Of a stretch of 64,000 nucleotides of DNA, positions 53,436-61,598 are shown in pieces (position 1 is the stretch's first letter; each line of letters starts with the position of its first letter). Source of the stretch: DATAOG01 sp963798075 (lineage in GTDB: Bacteria; Pseudomonadota; Alphaproteobacteria; Geminicoccales; Geminicoccaceae); assembly GCA_963798075.1 (NCBI GenBank), contig CAWCRU010000033.1, forward strand, positions 62,001 through 126,000, read 5' to 3'. A program made the position numbers and the translations under genes. The notes below the pieces were generated by a model. It was given only the letters and a program-made list of their open reading frames with translations, was not told the DNA's origin and did no database searches.

Positions 53436-54192
53436 AGGTCGCGATGCTCGCGGCCGGCGTCGGCCTGCGGCTCGACCCGACCGGTCAGGCGCCCCCCAAG
53501 GCCCTGCTGCGGATCGGCGGCCGGAGCCTGCTCGAACGTCACCTCGAGATCCTCGCCCACTTCGGCCTCGACGACATCACGCTGGTGGTGGGCCACCAGG
53601 CCGGGGCGATCGCCGAGGCGCTGAGCGCGATCGGTGCCGGCGGGCGCGTGCAGACCGTCTTCAACCCCGACTACCGGAGCAGCAGCCTGCTCTCGCTGCG
53701 CATGCTGCGCGGGGTCTTCACGGCCGGCGAGCCCGTGCTCTACATGGACGCCGACGTGCTCTACGATCGGCGGCTGCTGGCGCGTCTGCTCGCGGCGGAG
53801 GAGCCGGACTGCCTCCTGATCGACGCCGCCGCCGCCGACAGCGAGGAGTCTCCTCAAGGTCTGCGTCGAGGCTGGGCCGGGTCGTCGGGTTCCACAAGCG
53901 GATCGAGGTCGCGAGCTACGACTATCGGGCGGAATGGGTGGGATTTGCCCGCTTCCGGGCGGCGAGCGCCGCCCGCCTCGCCGCCGCCATCGAGGGCTAC
54001 GTGGCGAGCGGCCGGACCGGAGTGATCTACGAGGAGCCGATGCGCGACGTCATCCTCGCGGCCGCGGCCGGCCGCTTCGGCATCGTCGACAGCGGAGGCC
54101 TGCCCTGGGTCGAGATCGACTTTCCGGAGGACCTCGAGCGCGCCCGCGCCGACATCGAGCCGCGCCTGGTCGGATTGCCGGCGCCCCCCTGA
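53432..54192 (+). CDS. NTP-transferase-type nucleotidyltransferase, frame broken twice
   Basis: About 252 residues. MKVAMLAAGVGLRLD and PPKALLRIGGRSLLERHLEI are the G-rich loop and the Lys motif of MobA/LicC/GlmU-type nucleotidyltransferases; MDADVLYDRRLLARLL carries the metal-binding DAD. After breaks at 53849-53852 and 53877-53878 the C-terminal half is GRVVGFHKRIEVASYDYRAE, WVGFARF and PWVEIDFPEDLERARADIEP. The last phrase is typical of phosphocholine or sugar-phosphate cytidylyltransferases. It likely makes a CDP- or NDP-activated alcohol used by the following CDP-alcohol transferase. Confidence 0.75.
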
Positions 54193-54794
54193 TGCCGCTG
54201 CTCGCTCCGATCGAGCCGCCCTGGGACGCGCGCGTGGCGCGCGCTCTGGTGCGGCCGCTGCGCCAGAGCGCCGTGACGCCGAACGCGATCACCACGCTGA
54301 CCCTGCTGCTCGGCCTGCTCGCCGTCGGCCTGCTGACGGGGGCGGGTGCCGCGGCCAATCTCGGCGCGGCGCTCTTCATGCTCGCCTGCCTGCTCGATCA
54401 TGCCGACGGCGAGCTGGCCCGGCTGACCGGTCGCACCAGCACTTTCGGCCACTACTACGATGCGGTCGCCGACGCCCTGGTCATGAGCGCCCTGTTCGTC
54501 GCCCTCGGGCTCGGCCAGGGCAAGGCGGGCCTGGGCCTGATCGCCGGCGGCGCGGTGGCGCTCACGGTGCTGCTCCGGCTCGAGCACGAGCGCCGGGCCG
54601 GCAAGGCGGCGGTCGCCCAGCCCAACCTCTTGGGCTTCGAGCCGCAGGACCTCTTGTACCTGGTCGGGCCGATGACCTGGCTGGGCGGCCTCGAGACCTT
54701 CCTGCAGCTGGCGGCGATCGGCGCCCCGCTCTATGCGCTGAGCGCGCTCTGGGGCCTGGGCGGCGATCTCCTGCACGCCGGCCGCCGGCCGTGA
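54192..54794 (+). CDS. CDP-alcohol phosphatidyltransferase family protein
   Basis: A 200-residue integral membrane enzyme. The catalytic signature DHADGELARLTGRTSTFGHY followed by YDAVADA matches D-x2-D-G-x2-A-R-x8-G-x3-D-x3-D exactly, in the first third of the protein. About six hydrophobic helices follow. It would join an activated CDP-alcohol to a second alcohol with release of CMP. Its start overlaps the stop of the nucleotidyltransferase by 1 nt (TGATG), and its stop overlaps hpnA by 4 nt. The co-translation of the two suggests one pathway, possibly a polar-lipid or hopanoid headgroup. Confidence 0.88.
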   Translation: MPLLAPIEPPWDARVARALVRPLRQSAVTPNAITTLTLLLGLLAVGLLTGAGAAANLGAALFMLACLLDHADGELARLTGRTSTFGHYYDAVADALVMSALFVALGLGQGKAGLGLIAGGAVALTVLLRLEHERRAGKAAVAQPNLLGFEPQDLLYLVGPMTWLGGLETFLQLAAIGAPLYALSALWGLGGDLLHAGRRP

Positions 54795-55783
54795 CCACGC
54801 TGGTCACCGGCGCCACCGGCTTCATCGGCTCGGCCGTGGTCCGCGCCCTGCTGGCGAGCGGCCGGGCGGTCCGGGTCCTGGTGCGGCCGCACGGCCGTCT
54901 CGGCCAGGTCGCGAGCCTGCCGGTCGAGGCCGTGACCGGCGATCTCGAGGATCCGGCGAGCCTGCCGGCCGCGGTCGCCGGCTGCACGGCCCTCTTCCAC
55001 GTGGCCGCCGACTACCGCCTCTTTGCGCCGGAGCCGGCCGCCATCTACCGGACCAACGTCGCCGGCACGCGCGCCCTGCTGGTCGCCGCCGCCGAGGCGG
55101 GCGTGGCCCGGATCGTCTACACCAGCAGCGTCGCCACGCTCGGGCTTTGCGCCGACGGCAGCCCCGCCGACGAGACCACGCCTGCGACCCTGGCCGACAT
55201 GGTGGGCCACTACAAGCGTTCTAAATACCTGGCCGAGCAGGCGGTCCGGGAGCTGATCCTGGAGCAGGGGCTGCCGGCGGTGATCGTCAATCCGTCGGCG
55301 CCGATCGGGCCGGGGGATGCGCGCCCGACCCCGACCGGGCGGATGGTCCTGGCGGCCGCCCGCGGCCGCATGCCGGCCTATGTCGACACCGGCTTGAACG
55401 TGGTCCATGTCGACGACGTCGCGAGCGGCCATCTGCTCGCGTTCGAGCGCGGCCAGATCGGCGAGCGCTACATCCTGGGCGGCCGCAACTGCACGCTGCG
55501 CGAGATTCTGGCCATGATCGCCCGCCTGGTCGGGCGCCGGCCGCCGCGGCTGCGTCTGCCGGCGGCCGCCCTGCTGCCGGTCGCCGCCCTGGCCGAGGTC
55601 GCGGCGCGCCTGCGCCGCGCCGGCGAGCCCCTGGTGACCATCGAGGGCGTGCGCCTGGCGAGGAAGCCGATGTTCTTCAGCTCCGCCAAGGCCGAGCGCG
55701 AGCTCGGCTACCGCTCGCGGCCCGTCGAGGCGGCGCTCGCCGATGCGCTCGCCTGGTACCGCAGCCACGGTGAGCTGCGCTGA
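54791..55783 (+). CDS. hpnA: HpnA, hopanoid-associated sugar epimerase
   Basis: A 330-residue extended SDR. The NAD-binding motif is LVTGATGFIGSAVVRALL, and the active site YKRSKYLAEQAV (YxxxK) lies near residue 142. VIVNPSAPIGPGDARPTPTG and GLNVVHVDDVASGHLLAFER are the specific hopanoid-associated stretches. HpnA-type proteins are found in hpn clusters of many alphaproteobacteria; the sugar substrate is not settled. The GTG at 54791 overlaps the preceding stop by 4 nt. Confidence 0.88.
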   Translation: MTTLVTGATGFIGSAVVRALLASGRAVRVLVRPHGRLGQVASLPVEAVTGDLEDPASLPAAVAGCTALFHVAADYRLFAPEPAAIYRTNVAGTRALLVAAAEAGVARIVYTSSVATLGLCADGSPADETTPATLADMVGHYKRSKYLAEQAVRELILEQGLPAVIVNPSAPIGPGDARPTPTGRMVLAAARGRMPAYVDTGLNVVHVDDVASGHLLAFERGQIGERYILGGRNCTLREILAMIARLVGRRPPRLRLPAAALLPVAALAEVAARLRRAGEPLVTIEGVRLARKPMFFSSAKAERELGYRSRPVEAALADALAWYRSHGELR

Positions 55784-56793
55784 CCCGCGTCCGACCGCTG
55801 ATCTTCCTTGCCTGGCTGTTCGGCTTCGGCCTGATCATCGCGCTCGTGCTCAGCCGCGGCACGGCCGCGATCATGGCCGCGCTGGCGGCCGTCGGCTGGA
55901 GCGCGCTCGTGCTCGGCCTTGCCTATCTCCTGACCCTGCTGGCCGACACGCTCGGCTGGCGGGCCCTGCTCCGCGGGTCCAAGCAGCCGGGTCTGCGCTC
56001 GCTCCTGGTCAAGCGTTGGATCGCGACTTCGGTCAACAGCCTGCTGCCGGTCGCGCAGGTCGGCGGCGACTTCGTCCGCGCCCGCCTGCTGGCGCAGGAC
56101 GGCACGCCCGGGCCCACCGCCGGCGCCAGCGTCGTGGTCGATGCGACCGCCGGTCTCGTGACCCAGCTCGCCTTCGCGCTGCTGGGCGTGGTCCTGTTGC
56201 TGGGCCGGCTCGGCCGCGCGAGCGAGCTGGCGCCGCTGGCCGCCGGGCTGGTGCTGTTCGCTCTGTTGCTGCTGGGCTTTGCCGCCGTGCAGCGCCGCGG
56301 CCTGTTCTCGCTGCTGGTGCGGCCGCTGCGCAGGCTCACCGGCACGCCCGCCTGGCAAAGCCTGGTCGGCAGTGCTGCCGCCCTCGATGCCGAGATCAGA
56401 GCCCGCTATCACGACCGGCGGGCGCTCGCCCGCTGCGCCGCCTGGCGCTGGCTCGCCTGGCTCGCGGGGGGCGTCGAGCTCTGGCTGGCATTCATCGTCC
56501 TCGGCCGGCCGGTCGAGCTGACCGAGGCGATCATCCTCGAGAGCCTGGGCCAGGTCGCACGCAGTGCCGGCTTCGTGGTCCCGGGCGGCCTCGGGCTGCA
56601 GGAAAGCGGCATCCTCGCGGCCGGGATCTGGCTCGGCCTGCCCCCCGAGATCGTGCTCGCGGCGGCGCTGCTGAAACGCGCGCGCGAGGTCGCGTTCGGT
56701 CTGCCGGCCCTGATCGTCTGGGCCGGCCTCGAGCGCCCCGGCCGCCACGCCCGGCTCGCCGGCCAGGAACGCCTGTCGCGAGCCGGACCCTGA
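55780..56793 (+). CDS. HpnL-like integral membrane protein (LPG synthase TM region family)
   Basis: About 337 residues if started at the CTG at 55780, which overlaps the hpnA stop. A GTG at 55846 would give 315 residues but cuts the first helix (LIFLAWLFGFGLIIALV). It has roughly eight hydrophobic segments and the family phrases RWIATSVNSLLPVAQVGGDF, VVDATAGLVTQLAFALLG and GGLGLQESGILAAGIWLGLP, the last being the conserved loop of the lysylphosphatidylglycerol synthase/UPF0104 family. In hpn clusters such a protein is called HpnL; its role is unclear. Confidence 0.75.
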   Translation: MTRVRPLIFLAWLFGFGLIIALVLSRGTAAIMAALAAVGWSALVLGLAYLLTLLADTLGWRALLRGSKQPGLRSLLVKRWIATSVNSLLPVAQVGGDFVRARLLAQDGTPGPTAGASVVVDATAGLVTQLAFALLGVVLLLGRLGRASELAPLAAGLVLFALLLLGFAAVQRRGLFSLLVRPLRRLTGTPAWQSLVGSAAALDAEIRARYHDRRALARCAAWRWLAWLAGGVELWLAFIVLGRPVELTEAIILESLGQVARSAGFVVPGGLGLQESGILAAGIWLGLPPEIVLAAALLKRAREVAFGLPALIVWAGLERPGRHARLAGQERLSRAGP

Positions 56794-57088
56794 CAGCACT
56801 CGACGGCCGTAGAGCGCGAGGACGCCTGCAACCTTGGCTGCTGCGGCGACAAGTCACAAAGAGGGGTGGCGATTCGCCCCGTGCGATTTGGCCTTTGAGC
56901 TGCAAGACTTGCGGTGACCGGCGCCACTCGACTTGGCGAAACGCAGGCTGTGGCCGCGGCGCCACAGTTGGCCGGTCAGCGACTTTTCGAAACTGTAGAT
57001 TGTCCTTTCGCCGTGTGATCAACCTCTTAGAGTGAATGGGCTGGAAATCATCGGGGCTCGGCGAAGCTCCGGGGGGAGGAGACGGCGC
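56794..57088. other. 295-bp gap upstream of ispH, probable promoter region
   Basis: No convincing gene lies here. Around 56,995-57,035 the sequence is less GC-rich (TTGTCC, then about 19 nt, then TCTTAG), which could be a weak promoter for the ispH-hpnH pair. That reading is tentative. Confidence 0.3.
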
Positions 57089-58051
57089 ATGGCCGGCACC
57101 GCGCTGCGTGTCGTTCTTGCCCAGCCTCGAGGCTTTTGTGCCGGCGTCGAGCGGGCGATCGAGATCGTGGAGCGGGCGTTGCGCCGCTTCGGTCCTCCGG
57201 TCTACGTCCGCCACGAGATCGTGCACAACCAGCACGTGGTGGCGACGCTCAGGAGCAAGGGTGCCCGGTTCGTGGACGAGGTCGACGAGATCCCGGAGGG
57301 GGCGGTCGCGGTGTTCAGCGCGCACGGGGTCGCGGAGGCGGTCGAGCTCGCGGCGCGCGCCCGCCGCCTCGAGGTGATCGATGCCGCCTGCCCGCTCGTG
57401 ACCAAGGTCCACAAGGAGGGCCAGCGCTACGCCGCCAAGGGCTACGAGGTGATCCTGATCGGCCACGCCGGTCACCCCGAGGTCGAGGGCACGATGGGCC
57501 GCATCAAGGGCCGCGTGCATCTGATCTCCGAGCCCCACGAGGTCGCCGGGCTCGAGCCCGCCGACCCCGGGAAGCTCGCCTTCGTCACCCAGACCACGCT
57601 CAGCGTCGACGACACCCGCGAGGTGATCGACGCGCTCCGCCGGCGCTTTCCGGCCATCGTCGGGCCCGACACCCGCGACATCTGCTATGCGACCCAGAAC
57701 CGGCAGACGGCCGTGCGCGCGCTCGCCCGCGAGGTCGACCTGATCCTCGTGGTCGGCGCCCAGAACAGCTCGAATTCCAACCGCCTGCGCGAGATCGGGG
57801 TCGCTTCCGGCCGGCCGTCCTACCTGATCGACCGCGCCGAAAGCCTCGATCTCGCCTGGCTGAACGGCGCGCGCGCGGTCGGCATCACCGCCGGCGCCTC
57901 CGCCCCTGAGCTTTTGGTGCAACAGTTGGTTGACCGACTTGCGGCATATTACCAGGTGAGCGTCGAGACGCTTGCCGGGATCGAGGAGAACGTCCATTTC
58001 CGGTTGCCGTCGGAGCTCGCCGAGCCGGCGGCCAGCGCGCCTGCCGAATAA
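57089..58051 (+). CDS. ispH: 4-hydroxy-3-methylbut-2-enyl diphosphate reductase
   Basis: A 320-residue [4Fe-4S] enzyme of the MEP isoprenoid pathway that makes IPP and DMAPP. The cluster Cys residues are in PRGFCAGVERAIEI, IDAACPLVTKVHKEGQR and RDICYATQNRQTAVR. Substrate residues are HEIVHNQHVV, FSAHGVAE, and GAQNSSNSNRLREI with the SSNSNR phosphate loop. A GGGGGGAGGAG ribosome-binding site lies near the ATG at 57089. In this position it supplies precursors for squalene and hopene; a coupling to hpnH is typical, and hpnH starts 15 nt after its stop. Confidence 0.96.
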   Translation: MAGTALRVVLAQPRGFCAGVERAIEIVERALRRFGPPVYVRHEIVHNQHVVATLRSKGARFVDEVDEIPEGAVAVFSAHGVAEAVELAARARRLEVIDAACPLVTKVHKEGQRYAAKGYEVILIGHAGHPEVEGTMGRIKGRVHLISEPHEVAGLEPADPGKLAFVTQTTLSVDDTREVIDALRRRFPAIVGPDTRDICYATQNRQTAVRALAREVDLILVVGAQNSSNSNRLREIGVASGRPSYLIDRAESLDLAWLNGARAVGITAGASAPELLVQQLVDRLAAYYQVSVETLAGIEENVHFRLPSELAEPAASAPAE

Positions 58052-58066
58052 CTGCCCGGAGCGATC

Positions 58067-59218
58067 ATGGGAATCCCTCTACGCCAGCAGGTCACGGTCG
58101 GAGCCTACGTCCTCAAGCAGCGCCTGCTCGGGCGCGACAAATACCCCCTGGTACTGATGCTCGAGCCCTTGTTCCGGTGCAACCTGGCCTGCGCCGGCTG
58201 CGGCAAGATCGACTATCCGGCGCCGATCCTGAACCGCCGGCTCTCGGTCGCGGAATGCCTTGCGGCGGCCGACGAATGCGGCGCCCCGGTCGTCTCGATC
58301 CCGGGCGGTGAACCTCTGATTCACAAAGACATAGCAGAGATCGTTGAGGGTCTGGTCGAGCGCCGTAAGTTCGTCTATTTGTGCACCAACGCGCTGCTGG
58401 TGGACAAGAAGATCGACCTGTTCCGGCCGAGCCCCTATCTCACGTTCTCGATCCACCTCGACGGCCTCAAGGCGCACCACGACCGCTCGGTCTGCCAGGC
58501 GGGCGTGTTCGACCGCGCGGTCGCGGCGATCCGGCTGCTGCGCGGCCGCGGCTTCCGGGTCAACGTCAACGCCACGCTGTTCGATGGCGTGGCGCCGGAC
58601 GAGGTCGCGGCGTTCTTCGACTACGTGACGGGCGAGCTCGACGTCGAGGGGATCACGGTCTCGCCGGGCTATGCCTACGAGCGGGCGCCCGACCAGCAGC
58701 ATTTCCTCAACCGGCAGAAGACCAAGCAGCTGTTCCGCGACATCTTCCGCCGCGGCCGCGGCAAGCGCTGGCGGCTCAGCCACTCCTCGCTCTACCTCGA
58801 CTTTTTGGCCGGCAATCAGGAATACCGCTGCACGCCCTGGGGCAATCCGACCCGCAACATCTTCGGCTGGCAGCGGCCCTGCTACCTGCTCGGCGAGGGC
58901 TACGCCAGCTCCTTCAAGGAGCTGATGGAGACGACCGAATGGGACCGCTACGGCACCGGCAACTATGAGAAATGCGCCAACTGCATGGCGCATTGCGGCT
59001 ACGAGGCGACCGCCGTCACCGATGCGGTCAGGCACCCGCTCAAGGCCTTGCGGGTGGCGTCGCGGCCGATCGCGACCGAGCGGCCGATGGCGCCCGAGAT
59101 CCCGCTCGCGCAGCAGCGGCCGGCGGAGTACGTCTTCGAGCACATCGTCAAGTCCGAGGTCGATAGAGCGCCGCCCAAATCCGAACGCCAGGCCGGCAAG
59201 CGCAGCCACGCGGCCTAG
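58067..59218 (+). CDS. hpnH: HpnH, adenosyl-hopene transferase (radical SAM)
   Basis: A 383-residue radical SAM enzyme that adds a 5'-deoxyadenosyl group to diploptene, the first step of extended hopanoid side-chain synthesis. The cluster motif is CNLACAGCGKIDYP (Cx3Cx2C), and SIPGGEPLIHKDIAEIVEGL follows. The C-terminal part includes the Cys-bearing NYEKCANCMAHCGYEATAV for an auxiliary region and a C-terminal SPASM-like tail. It converges with hpnG (4-nt overlap of the ends). Confidence 0.95.
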   Translation: MGIPLRQQVTVGAYVLKQRLLGRDKYPLVLMLEPLFRCNLACAGCGKIDYPAPILNRRLSVAECLAAADECGAPVVSIPGGEPLIHKDIAEIVEGLVERRKFVYLCTNALLVDKKIDLFRPSPYLTFSIHLDGLKAHHDRSVCQAGVFDRAVAAIRLLRGRGFRVNVNATLFDGVAPDEVAAFFDYVTGELDVEGITVSPGYAYERAPDQQHFLNRQKTKQLFRDIFRRGRGKRWRLSHSSLYLDFLAGNQEYRCTPWGNPTRNIFGWQRPCYLLGEGYASSFKELMETTEWDRYGTGNYEKCANCMAHCGYEATAVTDAVRHPLKALRVASRPIATERPMAPEIPLAQQRPAEYVFEHIVKSEVDRAPPKSERQAGKRSHAA

Positions 59219-59916
59219 CCGGGCGCTCCGGCCGGGCGCGGACGGTCGGACGGGTCGCAAAGCCGGCTGCCGGCGCGGCGGGCGACCTCGCCCAGCGTGC
59301 CGAGCGCGCGCCGGGTCTGGAGGCCCAGTCGGATCAGCATCGCGAGCTCCCGCGGCCGGGCGATGACGCCGATCAGCGCCCTGGGCCGGATCTGGCCTTC
59401 CGGTCCGAGAAAACCGGCGGCTGCGGCCGGCAGCGCCTGGCCGGCGGCATCGCTGATCGCGCGGACCACGATGAAGGGCTTGCGGGCGGCGCTCGCCAGC
59501 GCGGCGACGGCGTGGCTCTCCATGTCGGCGGCGAGCGCGCCGGTCGCCGCGAACAACGCCTGCTTCCGCGCGGGGTCGGCCAGCAGGTGATCGGTGCCGG
59601 CGACCGGCCCCACCCGGCAGGTCATGGCCGCTTCGCTCAGCGCCACGGCCAGGCCGGCGCGCCAGGCGGTATCGGTCACGAGCTGGCCGCAGTCCGGCAC
59701 GACCACGGCATCGGCCAGGACCAGGTCACCGGGCCGAAGATCCGGGGCGAGGCCGGCCGCGAGGCCGAAGCTCACGAGCCCCGCCGCACCTTCGGCGAGC
59801 AGCCGCGCGGCCTCGGCCCGCGCCCGCCCGGGGCGCGCGCCGCTGCACGCGACCTGCACCCCGAGCCCGCTCAGGCAGCGGGCCTCCGCGCGCAGGCCGG
59901 TGATCACCCCGATCAC
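59215..59916 (-). CDS. hpnG: HpnG, adenosylhopane nucleosidase/phosphorylase-like protein
   Basis: A 233-residue protein of the phosphorylase superfamily (MTA/SAH nucleosidase fold). The start used is GTG 59916 (VIGVITGLRAEARCLSGLG). Conserved phrases are GLVSFGLAAGLAPDLRPGDL (substrate-phosphate loop), VPDCGQLVTDTAWRAGL and GALAADMESHAVAALASAA with the catalytic Glu/Asp and Met-Glu. HpnG releases adenine from adenosylhopane to give ribosylhopane. Unlike in most hpn clusters it lies opposite to hpnH. Confidence 0.88.
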   Translation of the reverse strand: MIGVITGLRAEARCLSGLGVQVACSGARPGRARAEAARLLAEGAAGLVSFGLAAGLAPDLRPGDLVLADAVVVPDCGQLVTDTAWRAGLAVALSEAAMTCRVGPVAGTDHLLADPARKQALFAATGALAADMESHAVAALASAARKPFIVVRAISDAAGQALPAAAAGFLGPEGQIRPRALIGVIARPRELAMLIRLGLQTRRALGTLGEVARRAGSRLCDPSDRPRPAGAPG

Positions 59917-60009
59917 GAGGGTCGCTCCGGTTGTCCGGGTGTCTGGCGTCCACGCCGCAAGATTGCTAGCCTCTGCCGCCCGAGCGCGTCCCAAAGGAAA
60001 AACCCGGCC

Positions 60010-60813
60010 ATGCGCCTGCTCGCGTCCGAGAACGGTTTCGTCCACGTCTGCGGCCACCGCGGCCACAGCAGCGGCGCGCCCGAGAATACGCTGGCGGCGC
60101 TGCGGGCGGCCAAGGCGGCCGGCGCCACGACCGCCGAGATCGACCTCGTGCTGACCCAAGACGATGAGATCGTGCTCGCCCACGACCTCACCCTCGACCG
60201 CACGACGGACGGCCAGGGCCTGATCGCGGCCCGGACCGCGGCCGAGATCAGGGCCCTCGATGCCGGCAGCTGGTTCGGCCCCGAGTTCGCGGGCGAACGC
60301 ATGCCGAGCTTGCCCGAGGTGATCGACTTCGCCAAGTCCGAGACGCTGGGCCTCGTGGTCGAGATCAAGGAGCGCTTCCGGGTCGAGCGCCTGATCGAGC
60401 GCCTGGCGGAGCTGCTCGAGACGACCGGCGCCCGCGACGAGGCCCTCCTGATCTCCTTCGACCACGTCGATCTGCGGCGCGCCAAGGAGCGGATTCCGCG
60501 CCTTAGGATCGAGGGCATCACCCATTGCCGGCACGCCGATCCGGTCGCGGTCGCGCGCGCGGCGCGCCTGGATTCGCTCTCGATCGAGCTCGAGCGCTTC
60601 CACCCCGACGACGCGCGCGCCCTGCACGGCGCCGGGATCGCGATCCGCTGCCACCTGCCGCCGCCGGCCGAGATCGCGCAGGCCCAACGCTACGGCATCG
60701 ACCCCCTTCCGAGCTTGCGCGAATGGCTCGCGGCCGGACTGATCGATTCGGTCTCGGGCGACGACGTGAGCTTCCTCGCCGACCTGGTCGCGAGCGCCCC
60801 CCTCAGCGGGTGA
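60010..60813 (+). CDS. glycerophosphodiester phosphodiesterase family protein
   Basis: A 267-residue TIM-barrel hydrolase. The GDPD motifs are complete: CGHRGHSSGAPENTLAAL (HR and E), EIDLVLTQDDEIVLAHDLTL (ExD and H), then LVVEIKER. It hydrolyses glycerophosphodiesters to glycerol-3-phosphate and an alcohol. There is no signal peptide, so it acts in the cytoplasm. It is divergent from hpnG with 93 bp between starts and converges on the immunity-like gene. Confidence 0.92.
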   Translation: MRLLASENGFVHVCGHRGHSSGAPENTLAALRAAKAAGATTAEIDLVLTQDDEIVLAHDLTLDRTTDGQGLIAARTAAEIRALDAGSWFGPEFAGERMPSLPEVIDFAKSETLGLVVEIKERFRVERLIERLAELLETTGARDEALLISFDHVDLRRAKERIPRLRIEGITHCRHADPVAVARAARLDSLSIELERFHPDDARALHGAGIAIRCHLPPPAEIAQAQRYGIDPLPSLREWLAAGLIDSVSGDDVSFLADLVASAPLSG

Positions 60814-60827
60814 CGCCCGGATCGGCC

Positions 60828-61306
60828 CTACCGCTCGATCTGATAGAAGACGATGCCGATGTCGCCGCCGGTCTCAGCCGGCGACCAGACCTCGACCTCG
60901 AACCTCCGCCCCGGGAACTGCGCTCCGAGCCGACAGCGCCACATCTGCGCGACCCGCGTCAAGAGCACCTCCGCCTGGTCGTCATCGATCTCGGCCAGCC
61001 CGTTGCCGAACAGATCCGAGAACTCCCTGAGATTGAAGCGCTTTTCGGTCTCGGCAGTTCCCCGTTCGCGCACGCTCGCGCGCAGCCGCGCCAAGCCGTC
61101 CTCGTCCTCGACGCTCGCACGCAGCAGGACCGCGCCGTCGACCTCCAGCAGCTCCGGCCAGAAAAGCACCGAATACAGCAAGGCGTCCGCTGGCGCGCCG
61201 GCGGCGTAAATAAAGTCCAGAGCCGTGAAATTCATCGCATCCTGATCGGGGAAACGCCGCCGGAGCGTCGCCAGCAGAGCGTTCTCGTCGAGCCCGGCCG
61301 GATCAT
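60828..61306 (-). CDS. putative immunity-like protein next to a toxin-24-like ORF, start unclear
   Basis: The conserved-looking part begins DPAGLDENALLATLRRRFPD and includes DFIYAAGAPADALLYSVLFW, RASVEDEDGLARLRASVRER, RFNLREFSDLFGNGLAE and a final VEVWSPAETGGDIGIVFYQI. The most natural start is the ATG at 61306, which overlaps the TGA of the upstream small ORF (ATGA), but it is one base out of frame, so another indel is likely. The only in-frame ATG is 61235. About 140-160 acidic residues, no family recognised. Location after a toxin-like ORF suggests an immunity protein; this is inference. Confidence 0.5.
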
Positions 61307-61518
61307 CTGTAGCCGGCCGGCAGCTCGTCCGGCCGCGGGCGGCGCGCCCGCGCCGGTCGGGCACCGGGGCCTTTGCCGGGTCCGGGTTCCAGGATGAAGG
61401 GGGGATCCGCTTCGCCATGGGGCCGGCCCTCTCCACGGAAGCGCCTGGTCGGGCGACCGAGCGCATCGAACTCAGTATAGCCCGTGACGCGGCCCGTGCG
61501 AACCTCGCGCTTGAACAT
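61303..61518 (-). CDS. small polymorphic-toxin-type-24-like protein
   Basis: A 71-residue frame with ATG 61518 and no strong ribosome-binding site. It reads RTGRVTGYTEFDALGRPTRR, then GEGRPHGEADPPFILEPGPG and ends PRPDELPAGYR. The pattern Y-x-FD-x-GRP...GRPHG...PP...RPRPDELP matches my recollection of the toxin-type-24 (Ntox24) C-terminal domain of polymorphic toxins. The frame is open far upstream, so the N-terminus could be longer or missing; here it appears as a lone domain with no trafficking domain. Its stop overlaps a possible start of the next gene. Confidence 0.5.
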   Translation of the reverse strand: MFKREVRTGRVTGYTEFDALGRPTRRFRGEGRPHGEADPPFILEPGPGKGPGARPARARRPRPDELPAGYR

Positions 61519-61598
61519 CGTGTGGGGACCGGACGCTTCCGGATGCGGCCGCAGGAGGTTCCTGCCGCGGTGCCGTTCGCGCGGCTCCGCCGATGCTC

